A DNA stretch of 64,000 nt, from positions 38,520,561 through 38,584,560 of the forward strand of contig NC_080077.1 in NCBI RefSeq assembly GCF_949987535.1, given 5' to 3'. The notes beneath the pieces are model-generated. The model worked only from the letters and a program-made list of their open reading frames with translations. It was not told the origin of the DNA and did not search any database. The first letter of the stretch is position 1; every line of letters begins with the position of its first letter. Positions 36,316 to 48,625 of this stretch are shown here, piece by piece. Both the position numbers and the translations under genes were made by a program. Source of the stretch: Balaenoptera acutorostrata (Eukaryota > Chordata > Mammalia > Artiodactyla > Balaenopteridae).

Positions 36316-38119
36316 TCAAATGTGACTTTAAAAAAAAATCATATCCAGTTACCTATAGGAACCAGGAAAAAGAAGGGCCCTGAAAGAAACTTAAAACAAT
36401 TTTTTATTTTAAAAAATAAAAATAAAGCATCACTGTTATAAAAACAAGAAACTTAAGGCATTTCAAATTCTTCCATATTCATCTGTGCTTACAAGTTTAC
36501 AATTAAGTCATATGTAAAAATCTAGACAGTGGGGGAAAATAAGCAAAACCAATCAACCAACCAACTCACCGACCAACCAAACAACACCCTGAGATTGGTC
36601 AGTAGTCCAGAAGTGCCACTTTATATTGACAAGTGAAACCTGAATAGCTGACAAGCCTCTCATCAGATCTAACAAAGCAAAAGGGAATGGTGTGAATTAA
36701 ACTCAGCTTTATTTTTCCTGCCTGCCCTCAGGTGGAATGATAACAAACTGTCTGTTCCTAGTAAAACACTGTAAAAGGACCTGATGTTAAGCACGGAGAT
36801 TCAACAATTGTTTTTCAATTAGCTTTTAAAGGAAAATGATTTTAAAACCCCTAAGTCACTAACTATGCTTTATCACTCTGCTTTAATGATATTTCTTGTC
36901 AGAAGGACACACTAACTCTCCAAACAGACGGTTTGCTTTTAAATTAAATACCTGTAGCCTAGGTTTGAAGACTTCTTGAATGACCTTATTCCCACTGCAG
37001 TTGTTTAACTGACAGCACATTTTCTCATCAGGCATTGAAGGAGAAAATAAACTCATGACAACTGTTTGCATGACGCCTCTATTTCCTAAGACACACCAGG
37101 TACCATGTTACGCTGTAACTGTAATAGTCCAGCCTAAACAAATCTTAAGTTTCACTTAGTCTTGGCAGTGAATAAAAAAAAAAAAAAGAGAGGATCTAAG
37201 TCCAGGTCTGTTCTACTCTACATATTCTAAATCCAAAATACCCACCAGAGTCCCAACAGTGGAATTCAATATTCTGAGTGATTAACAAACAGACTGTCAG
37301 GGAATATGCACATAACCCAAGCCTCATAAACTTTGAACTGTCTCCTGATGAAACATTCCTTCAACTGTTATCATGCAGTCAACACTCCTTATAAAGGAGG
37401 CCCATTTGTGATGTTAAGCAGTATTACATACGCCTTGTTGGAATTCATCAATGTTACCAAAAGATAAGTGGTTGTTCTTAGCATTGCTAATTGTCTATAT
37501 AAAATCTCCCTCTAACACAGAACTCTCTTATCCTTATCCTATGAATAAACAGTAAGTAGAAATGTAAAACAGCAGCAAGAAGAATGTAAACTCTATAAAT
37601 TTTGAGCATCATAACTGTGGGGACACAGCAGGGAAAAAGTATAGAGGGTGAAGCGCATCAGTCAAACAGTGGGAAATCTCTCAATAAATGCTCCAATTAT
37701 GGAAGAAAAGAGCAAGTACCATCGTTAATTATAACAAATATATAGATAATAATATACTCACTAAGTCTGCAAGGCTAAAATGAAGTTGCATCAACATTTA
37801 TCAGCCTTTTTTTATGACAGAACTAATGGTTTCATCAAACATTACTTATGAGGTTATGCAGACTGAACAAGCTAATGTGCAATTCTTCACTTATAGTATT
37901 TCTGCTTTTTCCTCCTCTTTTTGATGGGTTCCTTAGTCATCCTAAGTAGCTTTATCACAGGTTTTACTGTTTAGAGCTAGGGCTGAAGAATGGAAGATTT
38001 CAGTAAGTATAAAGGGAATTAACAATTTACATAGTAGGTACAGTCCTTCCTAAGAATTCCTTCCAACAGGATGTATATTAACTATGAAATCACTAGGGGG
38101 TTGTGGAGTTAGAGGAAAG
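36316..38119 (-). other. NKAIN2: NKAIN2 intron, mostly unique
   Basis: No named repeat dominates this 1.8 kb. Short tandem 'aaccaacc' text lies near 36550. No exon was recognised. Confidence 0.5.
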
Positions 38120-38645
38120 AGAATGTTTTCTTTTTTAATTTAATTGAATTTTTAAAAATTAAAGTATAGTTGATTTACAATGTTGTGTTAGTTTCAGGTA
38201 TACAGCATGGTGATTCAGTTATACACACACACACACATATATATTCTTTTTCAGATTCTTTTCCCTTATAGGTTACTACAAAATAATGAGAATAATTCCC
38301 TGGCTATACCGTAGGTCCTTGTTGATTATCTATTTTATATATAGTAGTGTGTCTATGTTAATCCCAACCTCCTAATTTATTCCCTCCCTTTTGATAACCA
38401 TACATTTTTTTCTATGTCTGTGAGTCTCTTTCTGTTTTGTAAATAAGTTCATCTGTATCCTTTTTTTTTTTTTTTTAGATTCCACATGTAAGTGATATCA
38501 TATAATATTTGTCTTTCTCTGTCTGGCTTACTTCACTTAGTATGATAATCTCTAGGTCTATCCATGTTGCTGGACAGTATTTCATTCAGTTGGTATTCAT
38601 TTCAAATGGCAGTATTTCATTCTTTTTTATGGCTGAGTACTATTT
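38120..38645 (-). mobile_element. L1 3'-end fragment, minus strand
   Basis: The reverse complement carries L1 3' UTR text. On the plus strand this reads 'aaagtatagttgatttacaatgttgtg', 'cagcatggtgattcagttatac', 'tccctggctatacc', 'gattccacatgtaagtgatatcat' and 'ttttttatggctgagtac'. It includes a short (CA)n at 38222-38243. It is 5'-truncated within the ORF2/3' UTR region and in the same orientation as NKAIN2. Confidence 0.85.
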
Positions 38646-38885
38646 GTTAAAACACTTACTACATGCCAGACTTTCATACTATTCCTTGGTCATATATCGC
38701 CTCATTGAATCTGCACAAAACCCAGAGAAGTAAATATTATTGTCTTATTTTTCAGACTAAGAAATCTAAGATGTAGTGTGGCTATGTGATTTTCTTGCAG
38801 TCTCAGAAGTGGTAAGTGGTCCAACAGGAATGTAGGCGTTATGTGCATGGCCTGTGCTATGTCCTTGCTTTTGAACTCTTGCCAC
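38646..38885 (-). mobile_element. MIR SINE, minus orientation
   Basis: 'aacacttactacatgccag', 'cattgaatctgcacaaaacccagagaagt', 'ttttcagactaagaaatctaag' and 'gtggtaagtggtccaacagga' follow the reverse-complement MIR order. Confidence 0.65.
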
Positions 38886-39283
38886 ACTAGTCCAAAAAGG
38901 AAAAGCTTTCACAGATTTTGCTGGAGGCCTGGGCTGGGTACAGGATATATGTTACTTTTTTACCTTATTTATTGTAGAATAGTATAGAGAATCTCTTTGA
39001 TCATACTTGTCACCTCATAACATTATATCATCATTGGTCAAGGCGGAGTTCCTTTTTGTTTTGTTTTGTTTATTTTCTTATTTGCCTCCTCCAACCCACG
39101 TTCTCAATGTTATTCCCCTCTCGCCCACTGGACTCTAATATACTTATTTTATGCCCTTTGAAACACCTGACATACAAATAGATGCATATAGCCTTGAAAA
39201 ACATTACTGCTGTGGTTGGTGTGTATGGCATTTTCACATAAAAGGTCTTAGGGAATAAGTCTCTTTCATGCTTGTCTATTTTG
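38886..39283 (-). other. NKAIN2: NKAIN2 intron, unclassified
   Basis: T-rich sequence between the MIR relic and the L1 insertion site. No repeat could be named. Confidence 0.4.
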
Positions 39284-39526
39284 CTAATTTTACATAATTT
39301 TTTTTAATGTTTATTTATTTATTTATTTATTTTCTTATTAGTCATCCATTTTATACACATCAGTGTACACATGTCAATCCCAATCACCCAGTTCATCATA
39401 CCACCACCCCCACCCCCGGCTGCTTTCCCCGCTTGGTGTCCATACGTTTTTTCTCTACTTCTGTGACTCAATTTCTGCTCTGCAAACCGCTTATCTGTAC
39501 CATTATCTAGGTTCCACATATATGCA

Positions 39527-42500
39527 TTAATATATGATATTTGTTTTTCTCTTTCTTACTTCACTCTGTATGACAGTCTCTACAAGCACCCACGTCTCTA
39601 CAAATGACCCAATTTCGTTCCTTTTTATGGCTGAGTAATATTCCATTGTACATATGTGCCACATCTTCTTTATCCATTCATCTGTCGATGAGCATTTAGG
39701 TTGCTTCCATGACCTGGCTATTGTAAACAGTGTTGCAATGAACATTGGGGTGCATGTGTCTTTTTGAATGATGGTTTTCTCTGCGTATATGCCCAGTAGT
39801 GGGATTGCTGGATCATATGGTAATTCTATTTTTACTTCTCTAAGGAAACTCCATACTGCTCTCCATAGTGGCTGTATCAATTTACATTCCCACCAACAGT
39901 GCAAGAGGGTTCCCTTTTCTCCACACCCTCTCCAGCATTTGTTGTTTGTAGATTTTCTGATGATGCCCATTCTAACTGGTGTGAGGTGATACCTCATTGT
40001 AGTTTTCATTTGCATTTCTCTAATAATTAGTGATGTTGAGCAGCTTTTCATGTGCTACTTGGCCATCTGTATGTCTTATTTGCAGACATGTCTACTTAGG
40101 TCTTCTGCCCATTTTTGGATTGGGCTGTTTGTTTTTTTAATACTGAGCTGCAAGAGATGTTTATATATTTTGGAGATTAATCCTTTGTCCAATGATTCAT
40201 TTACAAATATTTTCTCCCATTCTGAGGGTTGTCTTTTCATCTTGTTTATGGTTTCCTTTGCTGTGCAAAACCTTTTAAGTTACATTAGGTGCTATTTGTT
40301 TATTTTTGTTTTTATTTCCATTACTCTTGGAGGTGGATCAAAAAATATCTTGCTGGGCTTCCCTGGTGGCACAGTGGTTGAGAATCTGCCTGCCAATGCA
40401 GGGAATATGGGTTCGAGCCCTGGTCTGGAAAGATCCCACATGACGTTGGGACATGGGCAGTTGGGCCTGTGAGCCACAATTACTGAGCCTGCGCGTCTGG
40501 AGCCTGTGCTCCACAACGAGAGAGGCTGCGATAGTGAGAGGCCCGTGCACCGCGATGAAGAGTGGCCCTCGCTTGCCACAACTAGAGAAAGCCCTTGCAC
40601 AGAAACAAAGACCCAACACAGCCATAAATTAATTAATTAATTAATTAATTTAAAAAAAATATCTTGCTGTGATTTATGTCAAAGAGTGTTCTTCCTATGT
40701 TTTCCTCTAAGAGTTTTATAGTGCTCAGTCTTACATTTAGGTCTCTAATCCATCCTGAGTTTATTTTTGTGTATGCTGTTAGGGAGTGTTCTAATTTCAT
40801 TCTTTTACATGTAGCTGTCCAGTTTTCCCAGCACCACTTATTGAAGAGACTGTCTTTTCTCCATTGTATATCCTTGCCTCCTTTGTCACAGATTAGTTGA
40901 CCATAGGTGCGTGGGTTTATCTCTGGGCTTCCTATCTTTTTCCATTGATCTATAGTTCTGTTTTTGTGCCAGTACCATATTGTCTTGATTACTGTAGCTT
41001 TGTAGTACAGTCTGAAGTCAGGGAGTCTGATTCCTCCAGCTCCGTTTTTTTCCCTCAAGATTGCTTTGGCTATTCGGGGTCTTTTGTGTCTCCATACAGT
41101 TCTTAAGATTTTTTGTTCTAGTTCCGTAAAAAATGCCATTGGTAATTTGATAGGGATTGCATTGAATCTGTAGATTGCTTTGGGTTGTATAGTCATTTTC
41201 ACAATATTGATTCTTCCAATCCAAGAACATGGTATATCTCTCTACCTGTTGGTATCATCTTTAATTTCTTTCATCAGTGTCTTATAGTTTTCTGCATACA
41301 GGTCTTTTGTCTCCCTAGGTAGGTTTATTCCTAGGTATTTTATTCTTTTTATTACAATGGTAACTGGGAGTGTTTCCATAATTTCTCTTTCAGATTTTTC
41401 ATCATTAGTGTATAGGAATGCAAGAGATTTCTGTGCATTAATTTTGTATCCTGCAACTTTACCAAATTCACTGATTAGCTCTAGTAGTTTTCTGGTGGCA
41501 TCGCTAGGATTCTCTATGTATAGTATCATGTCATCTGTAAACAGTAACAGTTTTACTTATTCTTTTCCCATTTGTATTCCTTTCATTTCTTTTTCTTCTC
41601 TGATTGCCATGGCTAGGACTTCCAAAACTATGTTGAATAATAGTGGTGAGAGTCGACATCCTTGTCTTGTTCCTGATCTTAGAGGAAATGCTTTCAGTTT
41701 TTCACCATTGAGAATGATGTTTGCTGTGGGTTTGTTGTATATGGCCTTTATTATGTTGAAGTAGCTTCCCTCTATGCCCACTTTCTGAAGAGTTTTTATC
41801 AGAAATGGGTGTAAATTTTGTCAAAAGCTTTTTCTGCATCTATTGAGATGATCATATGGTTTTTCTTCTTCAATTTGTTAATATGGTGTATCACATTGAT
41901 TGATTTGCATATATTGAAGAACCCTTGCATCTCTGGGATAAATCCCACTTGACCATGCTGTATGATCCTTTTAATGTGTTGTTGGATTCTGTTTGCTAGT
42001 ATTTTCTTGAGGATTTTTGCATCTATATTCATCAGTGATATTGGTCTGCAATTTTCTTTTTTTGTAGTATCTTTGTCTGGTTTTGGTATCAGGGTGATTG
42101 TGGCCTCATAGAACGAGTTTGGGAGTTTTCCTTCCTCTGCAATTTTTTGGAAGAGTTTGAGAAGGATGGGTGTTAGCTCTTCTCTAAATGTTTCATAGAA
42201 TTCACCTGTGAAGCCATCTGGTCCTGGACTTTTGTTTGTTGGAAGATTTTTAATCACAGTTTCAATTTCATTACTTGTGATTGGTCTGTTCATATTTTCT
42301 ATTTCTTCCTGGTTCAGTCTTGGAAGGTTATACCTTTCTAAGAATTTGTCCATTTCTTCCAGGTTGTCCATTTTATTGGCATACAGTTGCTTGTAGGAGT
42401 CTCTTAGGATGCTTTGTATTTTTGCAGTGTCTGTTGTTACTTCTCCTTTTTCATTTCTAACTTTATTGATTTGAGTCCCCTCCCTCTTTTTCTTGATGAG

Positions 42501-43627
42501 TGTGGCTAAAGGTTTATCAATTTGTTTATCTTCTCAAACAACCAGCTTTTAGTTTTATTGATCTTTGCTATTGTTTTCTTTGTTTCTATTTCATCTATTT
42601 CTGCTCTGATTTTATGATTTCTTTCCTTCTGCTAACTTTGGGTTTTGTTTGTTCTTCTTTCTCTAGTTCCTTTAGGTGTAAGGTTAGATTGTTTATTTGA
42701 GATTTGTCTTGTTTCTTGAGGTTGGCTTGTATAGCTATAAACTTCCCTCTTAGAACTGCCCTTGCTGCATCCCATAGGTTTTGGATCGCTGTGTTTTCAT
42801 TGTCATTTGTCTCTAGGTATTTTTTGATTTCCTCTGTGATTTCTTCAGTGATCTCTTGGTTATTTAGTAACGTACTGTTTAGCCTCCATGTGTTTGTGTT
42901 CTTTACGTTTGTTTCCTTGTAATTGATTTCTAATCTCATAGCATTGTGGTCAGAAAAGATGCTTGATATGATTTCAATTTTCTTAAATTTACTGAGGTTT
43001 GATTTGTGACCCAAGATGTGATCTATCCTGGAGAATGTTCCATGCACACTTGAGAAGAAAGTATAATCTGTGGTTTTTGGATGGAATGTCCTATATATAT
43101 CAATTAAATCTATCTGGTCTATTGTGTCATTTAAAGTTTGTGTTTCCTTATTAATTTTCTGTTTGGATGATCTGTCCAGTGGTGTACGTGAGGTGTTAAA
43201 CTCCCCCACTATTATTGTGTTACTGTCGATTTCCTGTTTTATAGCTGTTGGCAGTTACCTTATGTATTGAGGTGCTCCTATGTTGGGTGCATAAATATTT
43301 CCAATTGTTATATCTTCTTGGATTGATCCCTTGATCATTACGTAGTGTCCTTCCTTGTCTCTTGTAACATTCTTTATTTTAAAGTCTATTTTATCTGATA
43401 TGAGTATTGCTACTCCAGCTTTCTTTTGGTTTCCATTTGCATGGAATATCTTTCCATCCCCTCTCTTTCAGTCTGTATGTGTCCCTAGGTCTGAAGTGGG
43501 TCTCTTGTAGACAGCATGTATATGGGTCTTGTTTTTGTATCCATTCAGCAAGCCTGTGTCTTTCAGTTGGAGTATTTAATCCATTCACGTTTATGGTAGT
43601 TATCGATATGTATGTTCCTATGACCAT
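39527..43627 (-). pseudogene. L1 ORF2 of the minus-strand element, broken by frameshifts and a SINE
   Basis: The start MVIGTYISI is at 43627. Endonuclease blocks are NVNGLNTPTERHRL, LQETHFRPRDTYRL, GEFNTSRTPLDRSS (normally GDFN) and SDHNAMRLEI. Reverse transcriptase blocks are [27 protein letters not shown] and FTDD at 41530-41541, where other L1s have FADD. The C-terminal Cys/His region [18 protein letters not shown] is at about 39884-39937, and the end is …RKTNIIY at 39527. Without the SINE and its duplication the span is about 3.79 kb, close to full length. Frameshifts lie near 43390, 42590, 41790, 41550 and 41220. The 298-bp SINE and 16-bp duplication break the region after the reverse transcriptase. 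Confidence 0.92.
40356..40653 (+). mobile_element. CHR-type SINE inserted in the minus-strand L1 ORF2
   Basis: The head ggcttccctggtggcacagtgg, B box gggttcgagccctgg (about 40409), a GC-rich body with 'gaggctgcgatagtgagagg' and an (ATTA)n tail. The 16-bp flanking repeat aaaaaatatcttgctg is exact at 40340-40355 and 40654-40669. The L1 text resumes directly after it. Confidence 0.96.
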
Positions 43628-43689
43628 TTTCTTAATCATTTTGGGTTTGTTTTTGTAGGTCCTTTTCTTCTCTTGTGTTTCCCACTTAG

Positions 43690-44591
43690 CGAAGTTCGTT
43701 TACATTTCTTGTAGAGCTGGTTTGGTGGTGCTGAATTCTCTTAGCTTTTGCTTGTCTGTAAAGCTTTTGATTTCTCCATCGAATCTGAATGAGATCCTTG
43801 CCCGGTAGAGTAATCTTGGTTGTAGGTTCTTCCCTTTTGTCACTTTAAGTATATCATGTCACTCCCTTCTGGCCTGTAGAGTTTCTGCTGAGAAATCAGC
43901 TGTTAACCTTATGGGAGTTCCCTTGTATGTTATTTGTCATTTTTACCTTGCTGTTTTCAATAATTTTTCTTTGTCTTTAATTTTTGCCAATTTGATTACT
44001 ACGTGTCTTGGCATGTTTCTCCTTGGGTTTATCCTGTATGGGACCTTCTGCACTTCCTGGACTTGTGTGGCTATTTCCTTTCCCATGTTAGGGAAATTTT
44101 CGACTATAATCTCTTCAAATATTTTCTCAGGTCCTTTCTGTCTCTCTTCTTCTTCTGGGACTCCTATAATGCAAATGTTGTTGCATTTAATGCTGTCCCA
44201 GAGGTCTCTTAGGCTGTCTTCATTTCTTTTCATTCTTTTTTCTTTATTCTGTTCTGCAGTAGTGAATTCCACTATTCTGTCTTCCAGGTCACTTATCTGT
44301 TCTTCTGCCTCAGTCATTCTGCTATTGATTCCTTCTAGTGTAGTTTTCATTTCTGTTAGTGTATTGTTCATCTCTGTCTTGTTTGTTCTTTAATTCTTCT
44401 AGGTATTTGTTAAACATTTCTTGCATCTTCTCGAACTTTGCCTCCATTCTTTTTCTGAGGTCCTGGATCATCTTCACTATCATTATTCTGAATTCTTTTT
44501 CTGGAAGGTTGCCTATCTCCACTTCATTTAATTGTTTTGCTGGGGTTTTATCTTGTTCCTTCATCTGGTACATAGCCCTCTGCCTTTTCAT
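43690..44591 (-). pseudogene. L1 ORF1 of the minus-strand element, frameshifted
   Basis: It starts MKRQRAMYQMKEQDKTP. A coiled coil lies around residues 50-130 (EAEEQISDLEDRI), then the RRM core (CIIGVPEEEE, ENFPNMGKEIATQ), then the C-terminal domain. Damage: a frameshift at about 44330-44370 breaks the coiled coil. A stop follows KLLKTAR near 43943, with homology continuing in other frames to about 43690, where a further stop ends 'ALQEM'. Confidence 0.85.
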
Positions 44592-44749
44592 CTTGTCTAT
44601 CTTTTTATGAATGCAGTTTTTGTTCCACAGGCTGAAGCACTGTAGTTCTTCTTCTTGCTTCTTTTGTCTAATTTTACATAAGTTTTGGTTCTTCGTTGTT
44701 TGGCTTCTGCACAGTAGCCATTATAATGCATAACTTCTTGCTTTCCACA

Positions 44750-45268
44750 AAGAATTCTGTAACCTTTCACTACTATTTTTTATGAGGTTTTTAAAAAACA
44801 TAAATAGGGGCTACTTTTTATCAACTATTATAACTGTTATTTCTGCATCTGAGATCATCACTTTATTCTTTTCTTTTAGATTATTAATGTGATTGATTAT
44901 ATTGACAATTTTTGTCAGGTTCAATTATCATTTTTTTCCTGCAAAAATCTTTACTTGAAATGGAATATTATTTTTATCACATTTTCAGTTTGGGTCAAAT
45001 ACAATTTTATTTCAGAGTTTTGTATCTGTAAACTGATGTATAATTCAATTTTCTTTTTCTCTCATTCTCTGACTCTGTTCTAAAGGCTGCACTGGCCTTT
45101 AAACCTAAGTAAGGCTCAACGTTTGTTTAGACCCTTAACAACCTTTGAAGAACAACCAATTCTATTCTTTCCCCAAAAATAACCTGTGTCAACTTAGGGA
45201 AACACATTTACGTGCATAGATTTTCCTATATTTTTATGTAGGTGCCAGCATATAGGCATATATCTGGT

Positions 45269-45307
<39 letters not shown>

Positions 45308-45640
45308 CATCCTTTTCACATCATTTTATCTACATAAATGGGATTGCAATGTAAATATGACTTTTCACCTTACACTTCTTACTTAGTAATGTGTCGTGGA
45401 GGTTTGTCTACATTAGCACATCCTGCTTTCATAGATCTATCTCATTATACCCTTAAACATTCCATTTTAATAGATATTTTATTCTATTTTAATATGTATA
45501 GACTTTTAACAGATATGGGTGCATTAAACAACCTTGTATATGTGTGCTGATATAACCACAGGCTATATCTCTAAAACCGGAAATGCTGGGTCAAATTCTA
45601 CTCGTAAAATTTCAAATATTACAACAACTGTTATTAATTA
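44750..45640 (-). mobile_element. Ancient L1 (L1M-type) remnant, minus strand
   Basis: On the plus strand the text follows reverse-complement L1: 'tttctgcatctgagatcatc', 'ttagattattaatgtgattgattatattga', then 3' UTR-like 'aggtgccagcatataggcatatatctg', 'catcattttatctacataaatgggattg' and 'tctaaaaccggaaatgctgggtcaaat'. It contains a (GT)n tract at 45267-45304. It is diverged, with approximate ends. Confidence 0.7.
45267..45304 (+). repeat. (GT)n microsatellite
   Basis: GT units with one TTT interruption, at a position where old L1 3' UTRs commonly carry GT. Confidence 0.95.
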
Positions 45641-46662
45641 TTTTTTGGCATATATGTATGTACTGATAAGACATGAAAAATTACTTTTCTGTTTGCATTA
45701 TTTTAAATGTGAATTCTAATAGAATTGTTAGTTCAGTCAAGTATGCTTAAGTTGAAAAGTTTTCAAAAACCTTTCTGATGCTTACAATTAAGTAAAATTT
45801 ACCTTACTTTCAATGACCACAAAAGTTAATAAAAGTACTAGTGCAACGTCTTCATGATAAATAAATTAATTGACTTTTCAAACTGGAAGAGACTCATTCC
45901 ACACCCATCAATTTACCTCTGAGAAAACTGGGCCCCATTAAGTTAACAGTTTTTTAAACTAACCTTGACCTCTTAATAGGAGAATATTCAGTCTGAAATT
46001 TGCTTCGAATGTTTGCATGGCAAATAGAAATCTTCGTATTTCTTTGGTAGCTACTGCCATTTAATTGTTTAGCAAGGAAATTGCATTTATGTGGATACAT
46101 TAAAGTATATATTTTTAAACACCCAAACTGTACATTTACAGCTAGTTGTTTTTGATTGATGGGGTGTGGAATTGGTTTCCTTAAGATATTGCATTTTGCT
46201 AATAACCTCAAAGACTTCTTAATGAATTTGTCTCCCTCATATTACCATAATTTTCTTATGTCCTTAAAATTTAACATGTGAGTTATACAAATAATACAAA
46301 ATAAAACTTATATATGACCTCTGAGAGAAAAAAATAGGTTTTTTTCTGTCATGGTAGATCATGAGTTCCTTGATTTTCAAAAAGTGTTGTTAAAGGCTAG
46401 AAACAACCAAATTAAATTGCTACTGCTAAATTGTAAATTGAAATTGCACTTATCTATGGGTACCCTTTTCTCCTCTCTGTACCCTCCCCCCTTTCAGTGT
46501 CTCCACTCCCCTTAAGGAACCTGAGGTTTCAGATCGGATCAAATCTCAAGTCTCTCAGAAAATAAACAAGGTAGACTCAGATTCAGATGTTATGTAGGTA
46601 GAATGCTCCCATTCAAAGTTCATTTGCAGTGTTAAAGACAAAAAGAAATGACAAAGTTGGTC
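45641..46662. other. Intronic sequence, mostly unique
   Basis: A weak MIR-like block ('cctctgagaaaactgggccccatt', 45880-45945) is the only hint of a repeat. No exon was recognised. Confidence 0.45.
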
Positions 46663-46680
46663 AAAAGTTAGTAACATATA

Positions 46681-47003
46681 GGGCTTCCCTGGTGGCGCAG
46701 TGGTTGAAAATCTGCCTGCCAATGCAGGGGACATGGGTTCGAGCCCTGATCTGGGAAGATCCCACATGCCGTGGAGCAACTAGGCCCGTGAGCCACAACT
46801 ACTGAGCCTGCGTGCCTGGAGCCTGTGCTCTGCAACAAGAGAGGCTGCGATAGTGAGAGGCCCGCGCACCGCGATGAAGAGTGGCCCCCGCTTGCCACAA
46901 CTAGAGAAAGCCCTCGCACAGAAACGAAGACCCAACACAGCCAAAAATAAATAAATAAATAAATAAATAAATTAAAAAAACAAAACGAAATATTTCTTTA
47001 AAA
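46681..47003 (+). mobile_element. CHR-type SINE, well preserved
   Basis: Complete head (gggcttccctggtggcgcag), B box ggttcgagccc (46736-46746), GC-rich body, (AAAT)n tail. The exact 18-bp repeat aaaagttagtaacatata at 46663-46680 and 47004-47021 is the longest clean duplication of any SINE here. This suggests a young insertion. Confidence 0.96.
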
Positions 47004-47021
47004 AAAAGTTAGTAACATATA

Positions 47022-48424
47022 AATTGTGGAATTTCAGAAATCAATAAAGAAATGATTTGTATTTTAGTTGTTTGCAGGAGAAGATAACTTTTAAGATTAC
47101 CTTTGTTTTAGCATAGGTAAAACGGGAAGGAAACGGGAGGGAAAATCAAGATGAAAATTGAAACAGGCTTTAACAGTTCCCAGGATGGGTCCAAAGTTCT
47201 TATTTCATCCATAAGGACCATGAAAGTTTAAACTTCCAAGCAGACAAAGAGCAGAGCTGTTTGTCAGAATTTTGTCAACAGAAATTGCTGCTAATTCTTT
47301 TCCCTGCATTCCAGTAGAGTATGGCCCATTTATTGTTCCCAGTTGTATCCACTGTTTCCTGCCCCAGAGAGAACATAAAACAACCCAGAAGGAAATGAGG
47401 AAACTGTTCTGATACTGTCTCCTTGATCCATATAGGACTCTGTTCCCTTCAGCAAGATGTTCCTGCCCTGAGATCTTGCCTTGGATTTATGTTTCTCCTG
47501 TGTCTGGCTCCCTGGGGCAGCATCTGCTGTGTCTTTGCTGTCTGTTTATTTTGGTAAAGCTGCTAATTCTGTCTGTGTTTATTCTGTCCCTTTGCTGGAT
47601 CTTGTCATGCTAGATCTCATCCACAATCTGGTTACTTACCCTCCCCTGAAGTCTCCTACAGTGAACTGTAGTCTTAAGCATATTCTGTACTTAGCTGCTC
47701 CAGAATCAGACAAGTCGGTTTCTCTTATTTTTAAGCCAATTCCCAGGAAAGCTGTAAAGACTAGAGGTATTGGGTCTTTATAACATTGCTGAGGTGCTGA
47801 AGTCATTGTGATAGTGTCTAAAAATATCAATATCACGAAGCCAAACTCTGTATAATTATGATTCATGATGCCCCCCTTTAAGGTTCTCTTGTGTTGTTCA
47901 AAATGGACAAGATAAGTGAGAACATATATGTCATCTTTTAAATAATATATGCAGGTGATATACTAGAGACACGTTTCTTTCATTTTACCAAGTGACCAGA
48001 TTCATATAAGCAATGAAGAGAACAAACTCAAAGTAGGGTCTGCAGTGATTACACATGTAAGATACAGACAAAACCAAGCACAGAGATTTACTTGAAGAGT
48101 TTTAGTTACTCTTAAGTAACTGGAATTATTCAAGTATATGTGTATGTATACGTGTGTTTGTATGTGCATGGATATATATATGTGTACTGGTGTGTACATG
48201 TTTGTTCACTAAAGGGTACAAAATGAAATTGTAAGGTGTTTGGTAAAAATGGGCCACAAATAGCAACAATTTATATTAATTCAGTTGAACCAAGGATTTT
48301 CTGTCTCCTTCCACATAATTTCTCTTCTTTAAAAGCAAGTCAAAAAAATAAGCCACAACAACAAACAACAAAAAGCCACCAAAAGACATCTGGCCCTAAT
48401 GACTCTGGTTATAAGAGAAATCAA
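47022..48424. other. Intronic sequence without a recognised gene
   Basis: Mixed-composition unique sequence. A 100-codon open frame at 47481-47783 has no recognisable domain. A TG/TA-rich stretch lies at 48128-48202. Confidence 0.45.
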
Positions 48425-48625
48425 CGTGTCATAGTGGTCAGAACTCAAGTTTTAGAATTAGAGAAACATACTTGAACTCTTAACTTGCTGTATTACCACA
48501 AGAGGTAACCTAATTGCTATGAATCTCAGTTTCTTCATCTATAAAATAGGGATATTGTAGCTCCTAAGACTTTCATGAAGATTAAAGTAGTAATGCACAC
48601 AGAATACTTATTAAAATGCCTAGGT
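48425..48625 (+). mobile_element. MIR SINE, plus orientation
   Basis: 'tcatagtggtcagaactcaag', 'ttgaactcttaacttgctgtatta', 'aatctcagtttcttcatctataaaatagggat', 'tcatgaagattaaagtagtaatgcac' and 'aaaatgcct' give nearly the full MIR order. Confidence 0.85.

Larger units (their letters stand above)
39298..44667 (-). mobile_element. 5.4-kb L1, minus strand, 5'-truncated just before ORF1, carrying a SINE
   Basis: The exact 14-bp repeat ctaattttacataa lies at 39284-39297 and 44668-44681 and defines the insertion. On the minus strand the element runs from about 75 bp before the ORF1 start, through ORF1 (about 44591-43690) and ORF2 (43627-39527), to a 3' UTR and an A-rich tail (about 39298-39335). It is in the sense orientation of NKAIN2. 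A CHR SINE interrupts ORF2 at 40356-40653. Frameshifts break both ORFs, so it is inactive, but long stretches remain open, which indicates a fairly recent insertion. Confidence 0.95.
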
